Positions 43,101 to 55,100 of a stretch of DNA of 64,000 nt are shown piece by piece; position 1 is the first letter of the stretch, and every line of letters begins with the position of its first letter. The stretch lies in assembly GCF_002078875.1 (NCBI RefSeq), contig NC_034411.1, positions 31,638,260 to 31,702,259 on the forward strand, given 5' to 3'. The DNA comes from Numida meleagris. Taxonomy: Eukaryota; Chordata; Aves; Galliformes; Numididae. A program made the translations under genes and the position numbers. The notes beneath the pieces were generated by a model that searched no databases, was not told the origin of the DNA, and saw only the letters and a program-made list of their open reading frames with translations.

Positions 43101-46100
43101 AGGCTAATACGTCTCCCATGTTGAAGAACTCTAAAAACAGTATTTCAGAAGAAGATCCGCCAAAGCATAGTTGATCCTGACTTGAAGATGATCTCTTAGG
43201 ATCATTTACAACACTAATTCTGCTGCAGCAAACAATTCAGCCCCTCCTCGTCCCCATTTAGAACCCAGTGACTATGAAGGCAGAACACTGAAAACAAAAA
43301 TAGAAAAAAAGCTATGGAGAGTGATTAATACTCTACATCTAACTCAAGAGCAAGAACTGTGTTCTAATTGAGAGGCACAAGATTTGGTGGCATTCATTCC
43401 CAAATGTGTGAAAGCGTCATCCAGTTCTGCCAGGCTTGCAATAAGAAATACTAGTACAGGCAACTCACTTTTGACAAGACCAAATGTCAGTCAAAAAAAA
43501 AAAAATCACTAGTTCCTTGACCACAAAACCACCTGTTACAATGTAACACTGCAGGCAAAAGCTTGGCAAGATTACCTACCTGAGAAACCTAAATACAAAA
43601 GTGCTTATAAATGAATGTATAACAGATTTGCAAGATTGATTACATACAATGTTTGTGGTCTTCTTTCATAGCTTCTAACTCTGAATGATTTAGAAAAAGA
43701 CAATATCCAACTGAACTGGCGTGACACTAACCAGAGTCTACCTTGGCCAAGGGAAGAAAAGAAAGTAAAATACTAAGAGATCAAAGTCTACACTTTTTGT
43801 TGACAGAACTGGAACCAAGAACACACTTCCTCCCAGATGTCAACTACAGGTAATCCTTGACAAAACAGACAGAAGCATTTTAGGCTGACACCTAGATGCA
43901 ACGCTTTTAAGTGTGATAAGAATAATTATTCCCAACTACAGAGAGGGATGATGCAGATCTAAAACATATTTATGTACAAACACTTAAAGCCTGTAATGCT
44001 CATTCACACAGAGGAAATGTTTCTCTTTACTCATGTCTTAAAGGTGCCTACAGAGAAAATTGTACGATATATTAAAGACAACACTATGTCAACAAGGACC
44101 AACAACAGAAAGAGTTGCCTATTCTACATCCAGAACTTTGAGAACTCAAAGTATGTCTTTGCCTACTCCCACCATCTCAGCAACTAGTACATTGCTCAGC
44201 CTCTATTCTTGAAGAGTTCATAGAATCAGAGAGTATCATGATCTGGAAGGGACCCACAAGGATCATCAAATCCAACGCCTGGCTCCACACAGGATCACCC
44301 AAAATTCAAACTATACGTCTGCCCTGGGGAGCCAGTGCCAGTGCCTGGCCACCTTCTGATGAAGAGTCTTTTCCTAACCCCCAACTTGACCTTCCCCACA
44401 CCCCCAATGCAGCTCCATGCCGTTCCCTTGGGCCCTGTTGCCATCCCCAGAGAGCAGAGCTCAGCGCTGCCCCTCTGCTCCCTGTGAGGAGCTGCAGCCA
44501 CCATGGGGCCTCCCCTCAGCTCCTCTGCTCTGGGCTGAGCAAACCAGGGGCCTCAGCTGCTCCTCCCATCTTGCTCTCCAGACTCTTCACCATCTTCATA
44601 GTCCTTTCTAATAGTTTTGTCTTTCTGATATTGTGGTACCTAAAATAGTTTTCCAACGGCATTCAAGGATTTTCAGTGCATAGTGGCTCCAAATATTTTA
44701 TTGAACATTTTCACTTATGTCACTGCACCGCAAGCTACACATAGGACTAATGTTCAATAAATCAGTGAATTGCTCCACTCTCCTTGCAACACAAATCCTC
44801 GTTACACACTCAGACAGGAGGCATCACCCCACACACGGTGGTTAAGATCGAAGAGTGAAGACTGCAAAGAGATTTTGGAAGAAGCCTAAGACAACAACAA
44901 TTAAGAAATAAATAATTAAGAAAAACAACTTTTCAGTCACCTGGCAGATAAGCAAGAAATTTAACCTTCTTCCATCAGAAAGATTAAGGATGGCTATCAC
45001 TGAACACAACAAAAGTTAAGGGAATTCTATTCAAACGTATAGCAAGTAATACAACAAAAAGGTTGTATCCATAGTAAAGCTTTTTCATTTGCTCTTTCTT
45101 TTAGTATTTCTGAATTTTATGCAGTACAGTTATGTAATAAACATTTAAGATAAATTCATCCCTTAAAAAGCTTCACATTTCAGCATAAAACACCAGGACT
45201 CCAAAGCTTCAGTGTATCTGGTATAAAATCCTGAAACTTGAGACTTCTAAATCCTAAATATTTATAATGGCTTTGGACCTAATTTCTCAAAAGTGAGAAA
45301 ATCAATAGCATTAAAAGGGTCTGAACTGTTAAAAATGAATAGAAAGATGCTGTTTTTCTTAAAAAACATTTAACAATCTTGGATGGATGGTCTAGCTCTC
45401 ACAGTCAAGACAGAATAATCCCAATCACAAAAAGGCTGAAGCAGAACCAGCAGTCCTACAAGAAATTAAACAATCTTAACTGATCAGCAGCGAAGGTATA
45501 AAAGCATCACCTTCTCTGCTGTCTTGAGTATCTCCAATTACAGACAGAAGACATTATTCTGAAACAGAGAAATCTACTACAGAAATAATTACATAAAATA
45601 GTTAACTCTTATTTGTTTTGGATTTAAGCAAATCTGTGACACTACAAGTTCACCGATATACAGGACATACCGAAGAGTAATTCTCATTTTAGAGATTAAA
45701 ATACACTTTTAAGAGAAGGAATCAACTGGAACCCACGCTCTCTAGAACAGACGTAAACTGTGCATAAATTAAAAGGTATTTGCCAATTACTATTATGAGA
45801 TTTATATTCTAACATCCTATAGTACAATACAACTACAGTCAAATAAACATTACGAAAACATCTTTAAAGAAGTCTTACCTTTGGTGCATGCACATAATCT
45901 GTCTGTGCCCGAACAGTATATCACCGAGACAAACATATCTGGTTCCTCAGTGCCCTCTTTTTTAGGTGGCTCCACTTTGGCCAGAATTTCAAAGTTCGAA
46001 AGATCTAGTATTTTTACAGATCCTCCCTGAGTAGTTATTACCAGGTGCCCAAGAGTAGAGATCTCAGATCTTCTCTCTCTGCCACTGCCATTTTTAGAAG

Positions 46101-49100
46101 TTAATTGCATTTCCTCTACAGGTTCTTCACAGTCATCCTCTCGATTATCCAATATATCAGGTGGGAGTAAAATCATTGAGGTAATTGTGTCTTGGGGGTC
46201 TTTGATATGCTGGATTTTTACCGGTTCCTCCTCTAAAGTAACTATTCTAGTGGCATAATTCATTTTATAAAGCACTAGGTATCCACCACTAACGCTTCTC
46301 TGTTCAGGCTGAATTATTAAAGGAGTTGTTACATCTGCTGGGGGCTCATGTTGGATTACATCGATACTTGTGCCATTCACTACAGCAAGACTTGATTCTA
46401 TTTCACCCTTCCTTCTATTACATAGTGCTGAGTTTAATTTATTTAAATTATTCAAGGCCTCTACTTGATTTATTGCACTCAGAGATTCGACAGGACAAGT
46501 CCGAAGTCCTACTAATAAATGAACTCCATCTGCACAAGGAGTGATTGAATCTACACACAGGTTCTCCTCCTCTGCAAACTTTGGCAGACGCAGGCACTGA
46601 ACCAAAGTCCCAGGCTTGGGAACCATAGAGCTCCACTTGTCCGAGTCCGGAGAAGTTAGGTTGGCTGCAGCATCTGCAAACTGCTGAATGTAAGTCACAG
46701 GGGGATCCTGTAACAGCAACTGTTCTTGACTGTCCAGCTCCATTTCAATGATCTGCGGAACTGTGAAACCATCTTCATGTATACTTTTACTTATAAAGTT
46801 CACCTGTGAAAAAAGTTTTCCTCTTTCATCAGACTCCTTAATGCTGTATAGCAGCAATACGGGTAAAGTCCTCCTTACCAGAGGGGAATTCAGTTCTGAA
46901 ATAGTGCAGGATTCATTGTCAGTTGATCCCTGTTCTGAGACACTCTCACCTCGAGTCCTGCTTAAGCCATCCAGTGACCGCTGAGAGTTACTGCTAACAG
47001 GAGAGGTAGCAGGCGATTTGTATGTTAATAGACCTCCAGCTAACAAACAAGGAAAGGGAATGTTGTGTTGTTCTACATGTTTCTCCTTCATCTTTTCACT
47101 CTTACAGTTGGCCAAACAGGGGTTTGCTCCAAGTTCTTCTAGATCCTTAACCGTGTCTTCCAGAACATTTGCAACAATTTCCCACTGAAGTTTCTCAGGT
47201 TGCTGAAGAATGCTGAGAGCTGTTATATCAAGGTTGACTTCCATTGTTTCTTTTTGCGATGTATGCCCTTTAAAACAGAAATTGTTCATATATGTTCAAA
47301 AAAAGGAATTGTATTACATACATTACACACTCTCACAATTATGAGGAAGTTACTGGTCTATAGTTTCAGTATGTTACAATGTTCTGTTTGTTCAAGACTG
47401 AAGCCTAGACACATTCCTTCAACGTAGGCCTTGTGTGTATGCACATGTTCTATTTTTGCTCCCCAGTTGCTCTCGATTCAGAAGAGCAAACTGATTATGA
47501 AAAGCAAGCACGTAAATGTTCCCTCTCATAAAAATTTCTGATTAGATCTCTGAGAAAATAACACAGAAACACTATGCATAGCACTGTTCTGCTTACATCT
47601 GAAAGCTTTGTTCAGAATGAGAAAAATGCCAATTTTTATCAAAGACCATATACACAGGGAAATTAGATAAAGGAACTCTCTCTAGCAATCCCCTGAATTT
47701 AAAGGGCTTTCCACAGCTGTCATTTGTTCTTTTTCTCAATAAGTTCTTTTAACAGTTTTTCTTTTCTCCTTTATCTACCCTCTCCACCACATGAATCATT
47801 TAACTATTGGCACTGCTTTCCAGGTGAATTTTTTTTTTTCTTTTTTCCTCCTAATACCATGAATACAATCTCCTCTGCTTTGGACAGGGTTTAAGAGCCT
47901 TAGAATAACAGTTCCCCTTCTTGATCTCTACATATTACACGGATCAAATATAACCTACCTGTTACAGATTCTGATCTGGAATGCTCTTCACTGTCTGAAT
48001 CATCCAGTAGGTCATCACTGAAAAAAAGATAAATGTATAAATGTCACCATGTACACTGCTCACATTCCTATTCTTCAATAAATTAAATGAAGAGTTTTTA
48101 AAAAAATCAAAACTTTACTGTTACCCTGTATTTTTTAGTCACCGTTCTGTGTCTGTTGATGAATTAGTAACAGACACTATCATATTGATTTTGTCAACAG
48201 ACACTGAGCCAGTAGAGCTCACTGTGCTTTTCATTTGCCTCATTCTGCTATTGTATTCCCAACAATTCAGACATAAATTGAATGCAAATGAAAACCAGGT
48301 CTTAGAAATCTTTAGGGGAAAAAAAAACTCCCTAAAAACTGTTAACACCTTCTTTAAAGTTCTTCAAGATGGTCTCTGAAAGGTAAAGCTGCCAGACTGG
48401 TTTTCAATTCTACTAACACAGTTTTGCAGGTAACATAGAAACTGTCACAGTTCAGGATAGTCCTGTTCCAGTTATGAGTAATGTCTTTCTCCCACAGCAC
48501 TGCAGCTACCAGCAACATCATACATGGTTCAAAATAACTGAATAAATTCTGAATTTCTCAGAACACTCCCTTCAGGAAATAGCATACAATCTTCATGTTG
48601 CTCTTAAAAATACTACCAGATGAGTTGTGATTTCATAAAAGCAGATTCTGTTCAAGATCATACTTCAAGAGAAATAGGTTAATCAGTAGTTCTAAGAATA
48701 TACAAAGCGTTTACACATTTGGCTTTTCTAATAGAAGAAACAATCTCCTATTACAGGACCTTTTTATACAGAAAGAACAGTAATGCCTTCTTACCTTCGG
48801 GTTTAATAACTCACAGTACCAAGTTAGATACTCATATTTAAACAAACTGGACGCCTTCTCCTCTGGCCCAAGATAAAAGTCTTTTCTTTCAACACAAACC
48901 TGATCAACCTTTACTTCACCAGCCAACAGCAACAATTCAATTCTTTATCATCCACCCTCCCCTTGGGTGGGAAATGGATAGTAAACATCATATACATTAA
49001 GTTGCACAGAAGACATCAGCAAACCCTCTAACTTACTTAAAAGTTAAAGTTACAAATGAAAGCAATTCCTACCACAGCCACAAGATTTATTTTATGAATG

Positions 49101-52100
49101 ACATAAACAAAAATTAAGGAGATGCAATCAGAGAAAAAAACACCTTCTAGAAACTTGTAAATAATATTCATTTTCCAACCTGAAACACATAATCCATAAT
49201 TAAAATGAAAAGGTGTTCCCAAACTTGTATTCCTAGTCCTTTTCCACCTTTGGAACACCAGCATAGAACTGCAATGGGATTTGGTATTTCTTTGTTAGTG
49301 GAGAATAAAAACTGAAACAGCAGGAGTAAAACGAAACTGGCTTTAAGAACTAAAATTTATATATATTTTTTAAGTGATGAATTGAGTAGACATAGTCATT
49401 TACAAAAAATTATCTCCGTGAAAACACTCTTACTGATCTTATGCTTCATGAACAATGAATTTAACAAAATGACATTTACCACTTTCACAATAGCATGGGT
49501 TATTTCTGATTTCATAGATTGGCATACCTGTCTCCTTCTAATTTTGGTATATCTGAGCAGCTAGATGAATCTTCTAGCCACGCTAGTGTTGGTCTCCTTG
49601 AGTCAACCCCTGAGCTCTGTTCTCCCGATAACATAAGTTGTTGCATAATAGCTGGATCATATGCATTGATCTCAAATTTTAAGTGGACCTAAGAAATAAG
49701 AAAAAGCAGAAGTGGCCTCAACTTACATCAAGATGCTTAAATCACAAGTAATTAGTTAATAAAAATTCTTTATATTGTATACCTTCATAAGTTTGGAAAC
49801 ATCCCATATGCAGATCTTTCCTCGCTTTGTTGCGGCAGCTAGAAAATGAGGGCAACTTCCAGATCCAAAGCAGGCTATTCTGTCAGTGCCATCTGTGCAG
49901 GGAAATTGTGCTGGACTTGTTGCCAGTGTGACTGAAAGAGGTACATTCTGAGTGTGCTCACCCTTGACAAACGGGCAGTTTGGGGAATGTCTCTCATGTT
50001 CAGACCTTATCACATTAAAAACAGACATACCAAAAAATGATTTCTGACTTCAAAAAATACACACATCATATACAAACTCAGATCATGAAGTGAAGTTGAA
50101 AGCAAACCATTTTTGAAACTGAATGCTACTGTAGTCAACTATACAAGGCAGTTCTGAAGTTACCGAAACAGTTTTCCCTACTATTTCTCTATAGCAGATT
50201 TGACTAAAGTCTTTGATCATTTAATGGATAGTCAAATTCAAATTGAGGAAGCTGTCCATGATTTAAAAAACTGTCCATTTCATTAAAAAAAAGTTCTACA
50301 GGCAGTAGCTCATTGACACATCACGAAGAAAAAAAGAGCAGTTTAGACTACCATGAGCTAGTGTTAGATTATTATAAGCAGCCTTAATAAGAAGTAGTAG
50401 TGTCCTATCTTTAGTCCTAAATCCACAAAGAAATTGAAACTGAAAACAGTCCGAGTGACACACTAACCTAAAAGCATAAAAAAACCCAGCAAGCATCCAA
50501 CCTTTATATATAAAGAAGGAGAGACATGGCAAAGTGCAATTATACTACTGCAAAATGTCTGGAAACTAACAAGCAAAAGGGGATGAAGAATTGCAAAAGG
50601 TAAGGCTAAAAATGAAAGTTTCCTGCAAGTCAGAAATCCATTTTGTTCAAATAATGATTATAAATTACCAAATAGTCAAGACAAAAATTATGTTAATAAC
50701 CCTTTTAAAACCAAAATATGGTCCTGCATTTCTGTCACTATGCTCAATTTTGACTGACTCAGGAAATTAGTAATGGCTCTTGCAGCTTTACATAAAAACT
50801 ATAAATACTACATGGTCTCCACAGTTTAAGAACTTATGTTTGTATCACAACCACACAGAAGACTGAGTTTAGAACCCTACAAAGAAATGTTGGCCTTCGT
50901 CTTTATCACAAAATAATTTGAAAAGAAACAGCAAAACCAGATTTAAGAAATAAAGCCATCTACAATTTCTTGTTCTTATTATACAGAAATTTGACAAAGT
51001 ACAAGGAATTATTCTATGATTTTTCCCATGGAATCATTCTGGAAATCCATTCTCATCAGTGACAATTCCTAAACTCACCAGAAATCTTACCGAGATGCAT
51101 GGATTTTAGTTTCTGAAGATTTCTGATCTCTTCAGAACAGACCTAGATCTATTCCAAATATCATTAAACTTACCAAGGTTCATCTGTAGGCTCCCAGCAT
51201 ACCAAACACACACTACAGGTAAAGCACATGGCTCTGTCATCTCCTGATGAAGCAGGCTGTAAATACAAGAAAGAATAATTGAAATTCACATAGCTAAACA
51301 ACGTGAAACACTAATTAGGTGATAAGTAACTCTTTCTTCTAGTGGCATAGCAAAGCACCACATCAAATATGCAAAAAGTCCCAACTCAAACTACATACTT
51401 TATGGGGGCAATATTTCATGGTAGCAAAACCAGCCATGTACACCATGTTTCTATAGAAGAGACCTAGAAATAATGCCTGTACAAGCTACTGGATAAAAGT
51501 CACACAAAAACAGAACTCAAGTGAACAGCATCACTACTCAGACTTCTATTTCTACGGAAAAAGCTTACAAAGGTAAAAAAAATCAGAATCTCAGCAGAAT
51601 TTAGCTGCATGCTTGTAAAAACACAAATTAAATAAACATTTCCTATTATACTTTCAGAACGTCAAAATATAAAGCATTCTACATCATTCCTCCTCAAAGA
51701 CAGTTGTTACAAGCCGAGGCAACAGAGAAAGAGTAGAATTTTCTACTCTCTTAGAACTCAGCATTTGCATGACAATATTTCCAGTCACTTGGAAATAAGT
51801 AGATATTATTTTAACATATCTATTCCCTGTACTTTTCCTCCTGAACAAGGTGTTTTCAAGAGCACTTAAGGAAAACCACTTGCACCTGACACGATGAGGT
51901 AGGCAATACTGATGTGAAATGCCTAACCATCACTATGTAAATCTATTCCACAAATAACTATTTTATAGTAAAAATGATTTCAGAGAAAGGAAAATTGAAC
52001 TAGGAAAGAGTAGTGCACTAAAATGTTGAGGTTGTATCTATTCACTACTCAATAATTCAGTAATGTGATCTAGGACTGCTGTATGTTACGCTACAGTTAT

Positions 52101-55100
52101 CTTTAAGTCACACTAGGAAAGCATAGTTAAATCTCTGATGTCAGGCTTACTGTTTCTTTTTTGTTTTTTGTTTTTTTTTTTGCTTTACTTGTACTGTATA
52201 AACTAAGGATATTTACTCAACAATCTAATGAGGAGGAAAAGAGATGCCATGTACCTGCCAAGTTACTTACTGTTATTTAACAGAGATTTATTTGATACTT
52301 ATAATCATTTTATATGCTTAGTTTAGAACAATGGTTTTGGTGATCTTTACAAAAAAGAAGCCACACCAAGACACAGGAAAAAAAAAAGGAATTTAAAAAA
52401 TACAAAAAGAGTTGAATGACCTTTTTTTTCATTATGCTTTCTGCATCATTACAGGGATCAAAAAAAAAAAAAAAAAGGCATTTTCCCAAACCCTCACCTA
52501 GGAAACAAATACTAAAAACAATAAACCTTTTACCTGGTGATAGAACCCAGCTTGAGCCATAGGATCTGGTTGTGCCCACCTATAACCCACATGGGGCCAT
52601 GAAGTGAACGTCTCCCTTCTGTTAGCTTCACTATACATCAAAGACCTAGAAGAGCAAAAATTCTACATTATCCAAAACCGTCACCTAGAATCATTAAAAA
52701 AATCCAAAAACATACAAACCAAGAAGTAAACTCATTATGACATATTTTCAATAATTTAGTTCCTGCTTGAAATAACAGATCATAGAGTCATAGAGTTGCT
52801 CAGGTTGGAAAGGACCTTCAAGATCATCAAGTCCAACCACAACCTAACCATACTGCTCTAACAACCCACCACTAAATCATGTCCCCGAGCACCACATCCA
52901 AACGGTTTTTAAACACATTCAGGGATGGTGACTCCACCACCTCCCTGGGGAGGCTATTCCAGTGCTTAACAACCCTTTCTGTAAAGAAGTTTTTCCTGAT
53001 ATCCAACCTAAACCTCCCCTGGCACAGCTTGAGGCCATTTCCCCTTGTCCTGTCACCTGTCACCACAAAGAAGAGACCAGCCCCGCTCTCACTGCAATCA
53101 CCTTTCAGGTATTTGAAGAGAGCAGTGAGGTCTCCCCTCAGTCTCCTCTTCCCCAGACTAAACAGATTGTTACCTATAACTTATATTTAAAATTATTGAT
53201 AAAGATCACGGAAATGTTATGAAGCTCTATCACTTGGAGGCCTAAAGTGCCTCAACAAAAGAACATGAGCAGTGCACAACAACCTAGAGGCCTTAAAAGC
53301 AAAATCAACAAAGTAAGTTCCAATGTAGCCTATTTGGTCTAACTGCAGCAAAGCATCACATATCCAGAGCTCCACTGCATTTAAGGAGGATCCAGAATCT
53401 AGACTAATAGAACTGATGAAAAGGGGTTTATTTTTGTTTTAGATAATCACAACTACTGCAGAAATGTGGGGGCATTAACTGAACACATACGTGTTTAAAA
53501 CTATCCCAAAGGGATATTTTAAGCTTGCCTGAATACACCATGGTAACCCCTTGAAATGTTACCATGTGCTGCAACAGTTGAAAATTATAAACTATTAAAC
53601 CACAAAATCTGAAATCCTCCATAAACACAACATCTACAAGGAAAATAGGCACGTCTTTTTGCCACCTTCCTTGTTTAATTTCAGTGTGATTCCCTAGTTT
53701 GAAATAGAGCATAAAAAACAACTATCATCATTTCCTTTTCCTCAACAAACGTTCTCCACTATCATCCCATAATTCACCATCCTGCACAGAAAGGTGCGTA
53801 TGGCTGGAAGAACTAACGCTGCTCAATGGAAAAGTGCCTCACATCTTGCTTCCTCCCCTCTGTGTCAAGAAGTTGTTGCGGTCTTTAGAGAGAATAGACA
53901 TAGTAAAAATTTCCTACCAAGGAAGTAAACTATTCTTGCAACACCTATATAAGAGCTGTCTTAACTAGACATTTTACCATCTTAAGAGACTGATCCCAGG
54001 GAGCTCTAATCACAAATACAATGCGAGAAGTTACAGTTCGATGTGGAGGTTTGGGGAATAGAAGAAAGAAATTCAATCACTGTAAGAAATGGTAACATAC
54101 TTTCAAAATAGTACTCATACAGAACCTTTCAAGAAGGCACTAGTTTATAAACAGAAGATTCGCCAATATTCTAACGAGTCTTGGCTTATGAAGGTTAAAA
54201 TGTTAGGTTACTCACTTACTTACACATTATCACTCGGATCAGAAAGAGATGAAGCAACAATCTATGAGGTAAATTTTCTCTGATCCCAAACACATAGCAG
54301 CAGACTAGAGAGTTCAGAAGTAGCATTTATACTCAAAGGTAACAACTTCCTAAACTTTATCCTCTAAAACACAAAGCGTGGGCATAACTCCTTCCTGCAT
54401 GAAGGAAAAGGAATTGATTTCATGATGTAGCATAGTGAGTATGCTCTAACTCTGGTAGACAAATGTGTGCACTCTGTGTTCAAAAGAGGAATACGTAAAC
54501 TCTTAAAGCTACGTGGTTTCTGAACATCTTAACATTGCTGTCTCAGAAAGGTTTACACTAAGTACTACCTTGGGTACAGTCAGTAACTCAAATAATCAGC
54601 CATGTGCACTTTACTGTCCAGACACAGCAATAACCAAACATTATGAAAAGTAAAACGTTGGTGAACACATATTAACATATTACAATACCACCCACAGAAC
54701 TAAATTTAGGGCTGCAACTGTTATCTCTCTGAAAGCAAAGTGATCCAACTAGCACTAAAGCGACAATGCAAACAGAACACTTTTGGCAATCATAAAGGTT
54801 TCTCTACGTTTACCAATAAGTACAGTGCCTTAAACAATTTATTAGCTGTATGAGTAATAGCAAGAAGGTACAGAACAGGACTAATTCATTTTTTTTTCCT
54901 TGACCAAACAAATTAAGGTCATATAGGAGCTTATTCTGATGCAACTAAGGGGTCAAATTCACCACCGATTTTATCTTAATGTACCTGTCCACAGATCGAC
55001 CAGGTCCCACACCAAGTTCTGGTCGTGCGCTGGGTAAGAGGTAAGATAACCTATCCATCACAGAGGATGCTACAGGTAAGGCAGCAATATTTTGATTTAT

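Larger units (their letters stand above)
39462..45878 (-). other. BIRC6: Intron 10 of BIRC6
   Basis: 6.4 kb, the longest complete intron. It contains one divergent CR1 (44218-44605) and the facing T and A tracts at 40235-40310. Open frames on both strands in 41800-42550 look like chance. Confidence 0.8.

Noticed and set aside
44238..44648. 136-codon + strand frame
   Set aside because: Lies within the reverse-oriented CR1 copy; a shadow of repeat sequence.
46326..46984. + strand frames inside exon 10
   Set aside because: Antisense shadows of the conserved BIRC6 coding exon.
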